From positions 1 through 26,130 of the IMG/VR virus record IMGVR_UViG_3300006737_000167: a stretch of 26,130 bases of DNA; one strand, written 5' to 3'. The DNA comes from a virus. The notes beneath the pieces are model-generated. The model saw nothing but the letters and a program-made list of their open reading frames with translations. It was not told the origin of the DNA and made no database searches. The position numbers and the translations under genes are program-made. This document shows, one piece after another, positions 1 to 6,398 of this stretch; within the stretch, counting starts at the first letter, position 1; each line of letters begins with the position of its first letter.

Positions 1-236
1 TGAATACTATACAGGGACATTTACATACTCAATGTTATACGGAACACTATGTAGGACAAAATCATAGGGTATTCGGTACTCAGGTAGGTTGCGGTATAAA
101 TCAAAAATCTTATGCTATGGCTTATGCTAAGTATGGTAAGAAACCTGTAATAGCGTGTTGCGTACTTTTAGACAATGGTAGTCTACCAATTAACCTCCTT
201 ATGCCCCTAGGAAGCCCTCAGAAGCCCTCTCTTTAA
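1..236 (+). CDS. calcineurin-like metallophosphoesterase, C-terminal fragment
   Basis: This open frame enters from the left edge (codons begin at base 3) and stops at TAA 234-236, so only about 77 C-terminal residues are visible. They include a G-H-L-H-T segment near the start, the GHxH metal-binding motif of calcineurin-like phosphoesterases, followed by HRVFGTQVGCGI and YAMAYAKYGKKP. That tail is typical of phage phosphoesterases with two-metal active sites. Such enzymes cleave phosphodiesters in nucleic acids or cyclic nucleotides; the true substrate is unknown. The last codons contain a short tandem repeat (GAAGCCCT twice, around 210-228). The next gene starts over 200 bases later, so this may end an upstream operon. 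The N-terminal metal ligands lie outside the window and cannot be checked. Confidence 0.75.
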   Translation, partial: NTIQGHLHTQCYTEHYVGQNHRVFGTQVGCGINQKSYAMAYAKYGKKPVIACCVLLDNGSLPINLLMPLGSPQKPSL

Positions 237-466
237 CTTTCATATATTTTCAATACAAACACCTACCAAAAGGGTTAAAATGCCTCAGAAGTTAAAAAAA
301 CTTTTATAAGGGGTATTGTGAACATTTTAATACAACTAGTATTAGCACAAATTGTTCAAAACTTTCCAACAAATTTTTGTTCGTTTCGTTTGGTCGTTCC
401 AATTTAATTTTTGAATATTTGTTCCATCATTTCGGCAATAATGCCATCAAACTAAAAATATTGAAA
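237..466. other. A/T-rich non-coding gap between operons
   Basis: About 230 bases separate the phosphoesterase stop from the first ATG of the next gene. No convincing gene is visible, although an in-frame TTG at 377 could extend the downstream gene by 30 residues of poor-looking sequence. The gap holds a nested dyad (319-358). A weak promoter-like pair is also present: TTTG at 389-392, then AATATTTG at 414-421, 21 bases apart, one mismatch from the Bacteroidota -7 consensus TAnnTTTG. I see no canonical terminator with a U-run. The region plausibly contains the promoter for the rightward operon, but this is inference. Confidence 0.4.
319..358. repeat. nested inverted repeat (possible operator)
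   Basis: TGAACA (319-324) is complementary to TGTTCA (353-358). Inside it, TAATAC (328-333) pairs with GTATTA (339-344) around a 5-base loop. The two dyads have slightly different centres. This could be an operator for a repressor or a weak RNA hairpin. There is no U-run after it, so an intrinsic terminator is unlikely. Confidence 0.3.
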
Positions 467-622
467 ATGACTATTTATCACCTAAAAAACGAAAACGAAT
501 TATTTGAGAACATCTATGACTTAGTAGATTATGTAATATCTGCAGGTATATGCCCTAGTGTAGAGTTTTATAAGAATGGAGAACCTATGGGAGAATATGC
601 AGAGGACTTTATAGTAGCGTAA
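467..622 (+). CDS. small hypothetical protein (51 aa)
   Basis: The protein is unrecognised. I chose the ATG at 467 because an ACTAAAAATA leader (451-460) sits just upstream, as at several other starts here, and because the longer frame from TTG 377 adds residues unlike a normal N-terminus. The product MTIYHLKNENELFENIYDL... is acidic, mostly helical by appearance, and ends YAEDFIVA. It has no membrane segment or signal peptide. Its stop codon (620-622) falls inside stem I of the hammerhead ribozyme, so translation of this gene could disturb ribozyme folding. It is the first gene after the non-coding gap and may open the early operon. Function unknown. Confidence 0.5.
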   Translation: MTIYHLKNENELFENIYDLVDYVISAGICPSVEFYKNGEPMGEYAEDFIVA

Positions 623-735
623 ATCTGATGAGCCTAGAAAGGCGAAACTAGGGAGGGTTAGTAATTTTATTTAATAACCTCAGCAGTTATACTTTGTGTG
701 TAATTACAATTCCCCCCCTAGTCATTTACTAACTA
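612..735 (+). ncRNA. type I hammerhead self-cleaving ribozyme
   Basis: All catalytic-core elements are present in order. Stem I is GUAAAU (619-624) paired with AUUUAC (724-729). The core CUGAUGA is 625-631. Stem II is GCC (632-634)/GGC (641-643) with loop UAGAAA, followed by core GAAA (644-647). Stem III is ACUAGGG (647-653) with CCCUAGU (716-722), then an A/C mismatch and GGG/CCC (655-657/712-714). C723 is the unpaired cleavage nucleotide, giving a canonical GUC triplet cut between 723 and 724. Stem I continues past an internal loop (616-618/730-731) with UAGU/ACUA (612-615/732-735), where natural hammerheads make loop-loop contacts. The stem III loop is long and itself folds: GUAAUU/AAUUAC (661-666/702-707) and AUAAC/GUUAU (674-678/686-690). 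Because stem I is the open end, this is type I. Cleavage would leave a 26-nt leader before the ATG at 750. Confidence 0.92.
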
Positions 736-749
736 AAAATATAAAAATT

Positions 750-980
750 ATGAGTAATATGAGTTATTGTAGGTTCCAAAACACTAGTAACGACCTACAG
801 GATTGTATAGATGCAATCGAGGAGATGAATAATAACAACGGCCGAAACGGATATGACGAGCCACTATCTAATGATGAGCAAGAGGCTTTTAGAAGTATGA
901 TAGAAATGTGTAGAACATACCTAGAATTTTCTGAGGAGTTGTTAGATACAATAGATAATGACGAAACATATAACGACTAA
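750..980 (+). CDS. small acidic phage protein, MSYCRFxNT type (76 aa)
   Basis: The predicted product begins MSNMSYCRFQNT and continues with an acidic, helical body (DLQDCIDAIEEM...). Short proteins beginning MSYCR(F/M)xNT with a following DLxDC are common in phage genomes, but I know of no assigned function. The ATG at 750 is preferred to the upstream GTG at 696, because 696 lies inside the ribozyme's stem III region while an A-rich leader (AACTAAAAATATAAAAATT) directly precedes 750. ATG 759 is an alternative. The gene is the direct downstream neighbour of the hammerhead, so its mRNA 5' end would be set by ribozyme cleavage. Its stop overlaps the next start by one base (TAATG), which suggests coupled translation. 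Confidence 0.7.
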   Translation: MSNMSYCRFQNTSNDLQDCIDAIEEMNNNNGRNGYDEPLSNDEQEAFRSMIEMCRTYLEFSEELLDTIDNDETYND

Positions 981-1891
981 TGAGTAAAAAATCAATAGTC
1001 TATAAAATGATTACCGAGATGGTAATTGAGGGACTTAAAACAGAGGGCTTAGAATGGTTTAAGCCGTGGACTAGTAACGGCGAAATAGTTATGCCTAGAA
1101 GTTATACTAGTCAATCAGAATATAAAGGGTTGAATATGATGTTGTTATCTAGCCATATGCGACATAACAATATAGAGAACCCTAATTTTATAACCTACAA
1201 ACAGGCTCACGAACTAGGAGGAACGATAAAGAAAGGTTCTACTAGTGTACCTGTAATATGGTGGGTTGTATCTTACTGCTACGAGGGTAAATGGTATAAT
1301 GACGCTAAAAAACTACCTGTTGCTACTAGCCATAAAGATGTGTACGAAAATTGGACTCCTAGATATTATAGAGTATTTAGTATTACTGATACCGAGGGTA
1401 TTAAGGATATGAAATGGGTAAAACCTAAACCTACTAACAGAAAGAAGTTTAACCCTATAAAGAAAGCAGAGGCTATTTATGATAAATACCCTAAACGACC
1501 TGCCTTAATGATAGGAGGAACTAGAGCATTCTATTCTCCTACTACTGATGCTGTAAGTATGCCTAATGGTATTGACTTCAAAACATCTGACGACTACTAT
1601 AAAACTTTATTTCACGAACTAGTACACTCTACAGGACACGAATCTAGATTAAATAGATTAGAGAGAACACGATTCGGAACTGAGAAATACTCTAAGGAGG
1701 AACTAGTAGCCGAGATGGGAAGTATGTTTCTAGTAGCAATGACAGGAATAAGTCCTCAGGACTCCTCTCTTAACTCGCAAGCGTATATTAACGGATGGGT
1801 TAAGAAACTAACGAACGAGCAGGAGATGGTAATTCAGGCTAGTTCACAGGCACAAAGAGCAATAGAATTATTAACGAAAAACATAAACTAA
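980..1891 (+). CDS. ardC: ArdC-like antirestriction protein (ssDNA-binding domain + zincin peptidase)
   Basis: The 303-residue protein has the two-part ArdC layout. The N-terminal region (about 1-135) resembles the ssDNA-binding ArdC-N domain, with the typical EWFKPW, YKGLNMMLL and FITYKQAHELGG segments. The C-terminal region (about 155-300) is an MPTase-PolyVal-type zincin with HELVH at 212-216 and a downstream EELVAEMGSMF (240-250) that supplies the third zinc ligand and a helix. In plasmids such proteins protect incoming DNA from restriction, and phage homologues are often encoded early. It follows the previous gene with a one-base overlap and precedes a very acidic small protein by one base. 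An early anti-defence role is an inference from family and position; whether it cleaves a host protein is unknown. Confidence 0.88.
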   Translation: MSKKSIVYKMITEMVIEGLKTEGLEWFKPWTSNGEIVMPRSYTSQSEYKGLNMMLLSSHMRHNNIENPNFITYKQAHELGGTIKKGSTSVPVIWWVVSYCYEGKWYNDAKKLPVATSHKDVYENWTPRYYRVFSITDTEGIKDMKWVKPKPTNRKKFNPIKKAEAIYDKYPKRPALMIGGTRAFYSPTTDAVSMPNGIDFKTSDDYYKTLFHELVHSTGHESRLNRLERTRFGTEKYSKEELVAEMGSMFLVAMTGISPQDSSLNSQAYINGWVKKLTNEQEMVIQASSQAQRAIELLTKNIN

Positions 1892-1892
1892 A

Positions 1893-2150
1893 ATGTGGAT
1901 ATTTGATAAATTAAATAGCGTAGATGGATATGACATCTATTGGCTACACGAGAAAGATACGAAAGGTATAGATGAGGACGAATTATATGTAGATGAATAT
2001 AGGTTTTATGATGATTGCGAGGAAATAGTGAAAGGAGGGACGGAGGGCTTTGCTAACTACATAGTGCCTGATGAAATGCTAGATGAATGGAAAGAGGAGG
2101 CTAAAGAGGAGGACGAGGATTGGATAGACTTACAAAAAGAATTGTATTAA
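1893..2150 (+). CDS. very acidic hypothetical protein (85 aa)
   Basis: I do not recognise a family. About 29 of 85 residues are Asp or Glu against roughly 8 Lys/Arg, giving a strong negative charge. There are several Trp and Tyr residues, and the C-terminal segment WKEEAKEEDEDWIDLQKELY is probably helical. It starts one base after the ArdC-like gene, so it is almost certainly co-expressed with it. Small acidic phage proteins beside antirestriction genes are sometimes DNA mimics that block restriction or repair enzymes. That possibility fits the charge and position but is only inference. No cysteine pairs, signal peptide or membrane segment are present. Confidence 0.7.
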   Translation: MWIFDKLNSVDGYDIYWLHEKDTKGIDEDELYVDEYRFYDDCEEIVKGGTEGFANYIVPDEMLDEWKEEAKEEDEDWIDLQKELY

Positions 2151-2165
2151 CTAAATAATAATAAA

Positions 2166-2291
2166 ATGACTAGAGAAAGATGGCTATGGTATCAGAAAGA
2201 GATACAAAGATTACAAGAACTAGATAAACTAATTACTAACAGAGTAAGGGCAACCTACTCACTAAAAACTAAAAATGATGGAAAAAATTAA
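2166..2291 (+). CDS. very small hypothetical protein (41 aa)
   Basis: A short frame begins at ATG 2166 after an A/T-rich leader (ACTAAATAATAATAAA) and ends at TAA 2289-2291. It overlaps the next gene by 17 bases, an overlap size seen elsewhere in this window. The peptide (MTRERWLWYQKEIQRLQELD..., then ITNRVRATYSLKTKN) looks like one amphipathic basic helix. It fills what would otherwise be a 124-base gap in a region where genes are packed end to end. No family is recognised; it is supported only by leader, spacing and plausible composition. Confidence 0.5.
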   Translation: MTRERWLWYQKEIQRLQELDKLITNRVRATYSLKTKNDGKN

Positions 2292-2571
2292 AGATGGTAA
2301 ATTTGAGGTACACGAGGTAAAAACAACTATTAAGGAGTATAACGCAGGTGATTTACCTGCCTACTTTAAATGGGAATGCGGACTTAATCCGTGGTATATG
2401 AGGGCTAGAGTAAAAGATGGTAGGGTAGTTTGCGACCAAATTAAAGAAACATACGAGGGACTAGAGTATGGGTTCTCTACACTAGGTTCTACTTTTTCAA
2501 CATCTAATAAACCTATAACAGAGGACGAGTGGAGGAATGTTATGCATAGGTTAGTAAAACAACTAGGCTAA
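2275..2571 (+). CDS. hypothetical protein (98 aa)
   Basis: No family is recognised. Two adjacent ATGs (2275 and 2278) follow repeated ACTAAAA leaders at 2261-2274, so the true start may be either. The protein is mixed alpha/beta in appearance, with the segment YFKWECGLNPWYMRARVKDGR that could be a small beta-rich core and a C-terminal helix ending WRNVMHRLVKQLG. It overlaps the next gene by one base (TAATG). Its place in a run of small early genes downstream of ArdC suggests host take-over or anti-defence, but no sequence feature supports a specific job. Confidence 0.7.
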   Translation: MMEKIKDGKFEVHEVKTTIKEYNAGDLPAYFKWECGLNPWYMRARVKDGRVVCDQIKETYEGLEYGFSTLGSTFSTSNKPITEDEWRNVMHRLVKQLG

Positions 2572-2789
2572 TGGAACATATAGAGGACTTTAGATACATT
2601 AGTGAAATATGGTCGTTTCAATGTTTTGAAAACGAGGTATATTTAGGAGTAAAAATAATGAGTGAGAAAGATAACGAACCTGACATTAACTGCACACTAG
2701 TATTCAGCACTATGGAAATACTTAAAAGTGGTATATCTGATAAAGCATACCTAAAAGAGCAGTTAAATAAACACATAGATAAGATATGA
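2571..2789 (+). CDS. hypothetical protein (72 aa)
   Basis: An unrecognised small acidic protein. It begins at the ATG overlapping the previous stop by one base and ends overlapping the next ATG by four bases (ATGA), so it is surely part of a translationally coupled series. The residues suggest an N-terminal beta region (ENEVYLGVKIM, NCTLVFS) followed by a helix (MEILKSGIS...LKEQLNKHIDK). No motif or catalytic residue is evident. Function unknown. Confidence 0.65.
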   Translation: MEHIEDFRYISEIWSFQCFENEVYLGVKIMSEKDNEPDINCTLVFSTMEILKSGISDKAYLKEQLNKHIDKI

Positions 2790-3112
2790 TAGAGAGAAAA
2801 ACATTCAATACTATAGAGATGAATAGGCGAGATAAAGTAATTATTCAGCATTCATTTCATATAGAGGGAGATATAGAGATTGATTGGGGTAAAGCAATAT
2901 GTATTAAATATAATGATGTTGCTAAACCTCAATGGATACCTAAATCAGCAATAAAGATATTATCTAAAACAATATTACCCCCTACTGATTACCATAGGGA
3001 GAGGGCAGTTTATATTGTAGATGTTGCTGAATGGTATAAAGAGAAAAATAGATGGTATTATAGGGAAAGCCGAAACCCTGCAACAGTAGGCACAATATCT
3101 AAAAATCAATAA
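2786..3112 (+). CDS. hypothetical protein (108 aa)
   Basis: Unrecognised. It overlaps the previous gene by four bases (ATGA) and stops two bases before the next start. The sequence is probably beta-rich (IEGDIEIDWGKAICIKY, PQWIPKSAIKILS), with a WIPKSA segment of the sort that occurs in small OB-like or SH3-like phage proteins that sit beside single-strand binding proteins. That likeness is weak. The C-terminal part is basic and aromatic (EWYKEKNRWYYRESR), compatible with nucleic-acid contact. The SSB-like gene follows directly, so a role in recombination or replication is possible but unproven. Confidence 0.65.
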   Translation: MIERKTFNTIEMNRRDKVIIQHSFHIEGDIEIDWGKAICIKYNDVAKPQWIPKSAIKILSKTILPPTDYHRERAVYIVDVAEWYKEKNRWYYRESRNPATVGTISKNQ

Positions 3113-3114
3113 AT

Positions 3115-3540
3115 ATGGATATTAAAACTAGTAAAATCAAAGAAGTGTATAACATTAGTGAGCCGTTCGGTCAGTATCAGACACTCTACCATAAGTTAGT
3201 TATGGAGAATGGAGATAAGATTGACATAGGTAAAAACGCTAAACAAGAAGTAGGTAAAGAATTGTCTTATACCATTACAGGTGATATAGGGCAGCATCCT
3301 TTCACTAAGGCAAAATCTGCTAATCCTAATTGGGAGGGTAATAAATCGTTCCCTAAAGCAAGTGGAGGAGTAAGCAATCAAACAGGAGAGCAAATCGCTA
3401 GAATGAATTGCGTAACTAACTCTTTAGCGTTTTGTAAAGGTTCAAATTGTAGCGAGGAACATATACTTAAAACGGCAGATTACTTTTTTAAGTATGTAAC
3501 TACAGGTGAGATACCTAAGTCTGATGAAAACCCATTTTAA
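3115..3540 (+). CDS. putative single-stranded DNA-binding protein-like
   Basis: The N-terminal half (about 1-60) looks like a beta-rich OB-type core: KIKEVYNISEPFGQYQTLYHKLVMENGDKIDIGKNA followed by a KELSYTITGDIG strand pair. This is common in small phage replication accessory or SSB-like proteins. A disordered-looking linker (KAKSANPNWEGNKSFPKASGG) leads to a helical C-terminal region (GEQIARMNCVTNSLAFCKG... ILKTADYFFKYVTTGE) of the kind that also occurs in phage recombination mediators. The protein ends DENPF, reminiscent of the acidic, Pro-Phe tails through which SSBs recruit partners. It directly precedes the DnaA-like and replication-initiator-like genes. The assignment rests on pattern and context only; an alternative is an unrelated OB-fold protein. 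Confidence 0.5.
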   Translation: MDIKTSKIKEVYNISEPFGQYQTLYHKLVMENGDKIDIGKNAKQEVGKELSYTITGDIGQHPFTKAKSANPNWEGNKSFPKASGGVSNQTGEQIARMNCVTNSLAFCKGSNCSEEHILKTADYFFKYVTTGEIPKSDENPF

Positions 3541-3541
3541 G

Positions 3542-4057
3542 ATGAGGAAAATATCACTAACAGACAGTGCAAGAGTTAAGGATATTGCTAATAGAGCAGC
3601 AGAGGTATTAAATATACCTTTGACTGCCCTGTTTAGTAAAACTAGAAAGCAAGATGTTCAACTTTGTAGAATGGCAGTATCTAACATATGCAGACAAGAG
3701 GGAATACACTACCTAGATATTTCAGATGTATTAGAACGAGATAGGACTAGTGTATATCATTATGAAACAAATCACGAGGACTTATACGATACTTGGCCTA
3801 AGTATCAGAGGCTTTTTGATACGCTTCACGGACATATATATGATAATCCTAGGCAAACCCTTAATAAATCACAAATGCGTAAGATGTTGGCTAAAGAGGG
3901 TATCAGACATAACAAACGAGGTAGAGTAGGTATTTACTTAAAAAGTGGGACTAGTAAATATGACTTTAATGTTAGATACCCTGAATTTTGTAGAGTAGCC
4001 GATACAATACGAGAAGTTTTAGGGGAATATGAATTTGATATGGAAATTAGCTTATGA
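3542..4057 (+). CDS. DnaA domain IV-like DNA-binding protein
   Basis: Residues about 8-70 resemble the DNA-binding domain IV of DnaA. An IANRAAEVLNIP helix is followed by FSKTRKQDVQLCRMAVSNICR (compare the S..R......R..A segment of DnaA) and ISDVLERDRTSVYHYETNHE. In DnaA the last part corresponds to the IG..FGRDHTTV..A signature that contacts the DnaA box. No AAA+ ATPase domain is present; the rest (about 80-170) is unrecognised and basic in its middle (QMRKMLAKEGIRHNKRGRVG). The ATG at 3542 is chosen because it follows the previous stop by one base; ATG 3524 and GTG 3506 are alternatives that would overlap the SSB-like gene. It could recognise the phage origin or act as a transcription regulator. 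Confidence 0.65.
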   Translation: MRKISLTDSARVKDIANRAAEVLNIPLTALFSKTRKQDVQLCRMAVSNICRQEGIHYLDISDVLERDRTSVYHYETNHEDLYDTWPKYQRLFDTLHGHIYDNPRQTLNKSQMRKMLAKEGIRHNKRGRVGIYLKSGTSKYDFNVRYPEFCRVADTIREVLGEYEFDMEISL

Positions 4058-4704
4058 TACAATTACTAAGCAGTTCAGCATTTCTAATCGTTAACAAGCA
4101 ATTAGCGAAACAGATAGGATTAAAAGCGACAGTACTTTTAGCCGACTTAATATCAAAGCGAGAATACTTTAGCGAACAAGATATGGATAGCGATTGGTTC
4201 TTTAATACTGAGGAAAACATAACACGAGATACTACACTATCAGCCCATCAGCAAAGAGAGGCCTTAAAAATACTTAAGGCACAGGGTTGTATAGCCGTAG
4301 AGCGTAGAGGTTTACCTGCAAAGAACTACTTCCGTATATTTGAAGCACAAGTCCTTCAATTATTGAATAACAAGTCCGTAACTAATCAGTCAACATTTAA
4401 TAAGAATAAAGAAATAATAATTAAGAATAATAAGTTCCTTATAAGACGAGCAGAATTTGTTGAATTAGTTATGGCAAGTACCTATTCTGAACAAATGAAA
4501 GACGAGTTTATTGCGTACTGGACTGAGCCTAACAAATCGCTAACAAAGATGCGTTTTGAGTTAGAAAAGACCTATGACCTAGGCCGACGCTTAGTTACTT
4601 GGCAGAAACGCTCTCAGCAGTGGGAAAAGAAAGAAACTAAGTCAATGAAAGGCAAGTTAGATAAACAACTAGATGAATATCAAAAAGGAAAAGAATTATT
4701 ATGA
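4054..4704 (+). CDS. winged-helix replication initiator-like protein
   Basis: The N-terminal region (about 1-100) has the layout of a phage replication initiator winged helix. A short helix (KQLAKQIGLKATVLLADLISK) is followed by WFFNTEENITRDTTLSAHQQREALKILKAQGCIAVERRGLPAKNYFRI, ending in the beta-hairpin wing. After a low-complexity Asn/Lys linker (about 105-130), the C-terminal part has FIAYWTEPNKSLTKMRFELEKTYDLGRRLVTWQKRS. Similar segments occur at the C-termini of phage replication proteins that load helicase. It overlaps the DnaA-like gene upstream and the next gene downstream by four bases each, forming a replication cassette. Specific contacts (origin or helicase) are inferred. Confidence 0.7.
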   Translation: MIQLLSSSAFLIVNKQLAKQIGLKATVLLADLISKREYFSEQDMDSDWFFNTEENITRDTTLSAHQQREALKILKAQGCIAVERRGLPAKNYFRIFEAQVLQLLNNKSVTNQSTFNKNKEIIIKNNKFLIRRAEFVELVMASTYSEQMKDEFIAYWTEPNKSLTKMRFELEKTYDLGRRLVTWQKRSQQWEKKETKSMKGKLDKQLDEYQKGKELL

Positions 4705-5093
4705 TTAAAGATATGACACTAGACGAGTTAAAGCATAAGTGTTATGACCTAATAGCACAAACGAATTTAGAATTAGGTTATAATACCGATGCTAAAACTA
4801 TGGTTGCTTATGCTAAAACACTAGCATTAGACTTTACTAAAGAGGTTAGGTTCTCTAGATTATACTTTGAGGATATACAAGAAGCATTTAGACTAGGGGT
4901 TAGATATAGTGATGAAAAACAATTCCTAAACATACCAACTTTCTATCGTTGGATTAGGAAACATAAAACAACTATTGATAATGCCTATTATAAAGTACAT
5001 ACTCAGAACGCTAAACCTGAACAGGTAATGTATTATAGAAATACACCTAAATTATTAAATAACACTAAAAAATTAACAAATGGAAAACAATAG
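4701..5093 (+). CDS. hypothetical replication-module protein (130 aa)
   Basis: No named family is recognised. The protein is basic and helical, with YFEDIQEAFRLGVRYSDEKQ and FLNIPTFYRWIRKHK, a segment type I associate with small proteins beside initiators in Bacteroidota phages. It starts inside the stop of the initiator-like gene (ATGA overlap) and its own end overlaps the next gene by 14 bases. The position suggests a partner of the initiator, for example a helicase loader or its regulator, but there is no Walker motif and nothing in the sequence proves it. Confidence 0.65.
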   Translation: MIKDMTLDELKHKCYDLIAQTNLELGYNTDAKTMVAYAKTLALDFTKEVRFSRLYFEDIQEAFRLGVRYSDEKQFLNIPTFYRWIRKHKTTIDNAYYKVHTQNAKPEQVMYYRNTPKLLNNTKKLTNGKQ

Positions 5094-5481
5094 TAAAGAT
5101 GCACAAATGTATCTAAAAAACATCGGTAGAATAGCAGACGCTATGGAAATTATGGCTAAGGCTAAAATTAACCCTAAAATGAAGTTGAGTAAAGAGGAGT
5201 TAAAATGTAACAAATCATTAGAGGAAAAATGTTGCAAATTGGAGGAGAAATGCTCTAAAAAAGAAATGGTATGTAATTGGTATGATTCATTCGCTTCATA
5301 TATTCAAGAATATGACACAGGGGTTTATAATAGTGCTTGTGAATATGCTGATGAAGTTGAGGGTACTGATATTATGGATTGGAGCGATGGGTTAAGGAGT
5401 CAATGTTGCGGAGCTAAAATCATTGAGGGAACCGATTTATGTAAAGATTGTAAAGAACATACAGGAATAGATAATAATTAA
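5080..5481 (+). CDS. cysteine-rich hypothetical protein with zinc-ribbon-like C-terminus
   Basis: An unrecognised 133-residue protein with about ten cysteines. A lysine/glutamate-rich helical region with KCNK, KCCK, KCSK and MVCNW (about 40-67) is followed by an acidic central part. The C-terminus (LRSQCCGAKIIEGTDLCKDCKEH) has the CC...CxxC spacing of a zinc ribbon. The central cysteines sit at intervals that would put them on one face of a helix and could bind a second metal. It overlaps the previous gene by 14 bases, and 11 A-rich bases precede the next start. The zinc-ribbon end suggests nucleic-acid or protein binding; the function is unknown. Confidence 0.65.
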   Translation: MENNSKDAQMYLKNIGRIADAMEIMAKAKINPKMKLSKEELKCNKSLEEKCCKLEEKCSKKEMVCNWYDSFASYIQEYDTGVYNSACEYADEVEGTDIMDWSDGLRSQCCGAKIIEGTDLCKDCKEHTGIDNN

Positions 5482-5492
5482 AAACTAAAAAA

Positions 5493-5852
5493 ATGACTTT
5501 AATAATACAAGATATAGTGCTTTATGAAAAGCAAACTAGTGCAAAACAACATACAGACGCATCAACAGGGTACAAGTATATGGACACTACTGAAAATGCA
5601 ATGAGTTATAGAATTATTGGAACTAAAGAACAATGCGAAAATACACCTGAGGAATGGGTAATAGATGAGGTATTCTCTTACGCTAAGGAAGTTAAGGGTA
5701 GTTATTGGGAGGGTATAGTATTTAATGATGACCCTAATAGTAGAAAACCTACACTAGCAGAATATAATGCTAAATGGGAACAAGACTACGCTAGATATGA
5801 AAAAATGTATCTAGAGAATGGAAGTAAATTACTAATACTAAGGACTTCATAA
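5493..5852 (+). CDS. hypothetical protein (119 aa)
   Basis: Unrecognised. The start follows an AAAACTAAAAAA leader (5482-5492), typical of this genome. The protein has a likely beta region (MTLIIQDIVLYEKQ, MSYRIIGTKEQ) and a helical C-terminal half rich in Trp, Tyr and acidic residues (TLAEYNAKWEQDYARYEKMYLENG). It overlaps the following start by one base (TAATG). No enzyme motif is visible. It lies among small early/middle genes between the replication cassette and NinG. Confidence 0.65.
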   Translation: MTLIIQDIVLYEKQTSAKQHTDASTGYKYMDTTENAMSYRIIGTKEQCENTPEEWVIDEVFSYAKEVKGSYWEGIVFNDDPNSRKPTLAEYNAKWEQDYARYEKMYLENGSKLLILRTS

Positions 5853-6073
5853 TGAACATACCAAAATATTACATAGGTAAACACCATAAATACGAGGCTA
5901 GGAAAGTTATTGAGGATTGGGACTTAACCTACAATATAGGTACTGCAGTAACATATCTACTTAGGGCTAACCTGAAACACGCTAATCCTGAGGAGTGTAT
6001 AGAGAAAGCAGCAAATCACTTGATATTTGAACTAGAAAGATTACAATTAACTAAAAATAAAGATAATGACTAA
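5852..6073 (+). CDS. DUF3310-like small phage protein
   Basis: The 73-residue protein fits the DUF3310 (SaV-like) pattern: a short N-terminal stretch (PKYYIGKHHKYEARKVIEDWDL), then NIGTAVTYLLRANLKHANPEECIEKAANHLIFELERL. The family consensus has a Y/H-rich start, a GNAIKY(L/I)xR-like helix and a K-rich helix. Here the second position reads IGTAVTYLLRANLKH, a recognisable variant. The family is widespread in phages and often annotated as a nucleotide-kinase-like domain, but its biochemical role is not established. It overlaps the next gene by eight bases. Confidence 0.65.
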   Translation: MNIPKYYIGKHHKYEARKVIEDWDLTYNIGTAVTYLLRANLKHANPEECIEKAANHLIFELERLQLTKNKDND

Positions 6074-6398
6074 ACACTTTTTTAACACTAACAAATCTAA
6101 TCAACAGGAGGCCGTTGATAAAACTAAGAAAAATGCCTCACAAGAGGACAAAGTTTATGCTATATTTGAACGATATAAAAAATTACCTTGCAGTAAGGTT
6201 TATCAAATTTATTGTTCAGAGAATGTGCCTAAATTTTTTCAACCTCCTAAGTCTAGTATAAACCGAGCAATGAGCAATTTGGCTTATGACGGAAAGTTAC
6301 AGAAAACAACGGAGTTAACACGAGGAATGTATGGGGCTATGGAACACTATTACGAGATAGTTCGTTACTCAGAGGACACGCAAACTAGCTTATTTTGA
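6066..6398 (+). CDS. winged-helix-like hypothetical protein
   Basis: After a polar N-terminus (about 1-25), residues 27-90 look like a helix-turn-helix with wing: DKVYAIFERYKKLPCSKVYQIY, PKSSINRAMSNLAYDGKLQKT and a final strand region (RGMYGAMEHYYEIVRY). The SSINRAMSNL stretch would be the recognition helix. Similar small wHTH proteins occur beside NinG in phages; they may be regulators or replication accessories. The gene overlaps DUF3310 upstream by eight bases and NinG downstream by four (TTGA). DNA binding is predicted from pattern only. Confidence 0.6.
   Translation: MTKHFFNTNKSNQQEAVDKTKKNASQEDKVYAIFERYKKLPCSKVYQIYCSENVPKFFQPPKSSINRAMSNLAYDGKLQKTTELTRGMYGAMEHYYEIVRYSEDTQTSLF

Noticed and set aside
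377-466. N-terminal extension from TTG 377 of the 51-residue gene
   Set aside because: The extra residues look non-coding and the A-rich leader sits before ATG 467.
3521-3530. CTGATGA followed by AAAA, a possible second hammerhead core
   Set aside because: No stem II, no GAAA box and no partner for stems I and III nearby; it lies in coding sequence.
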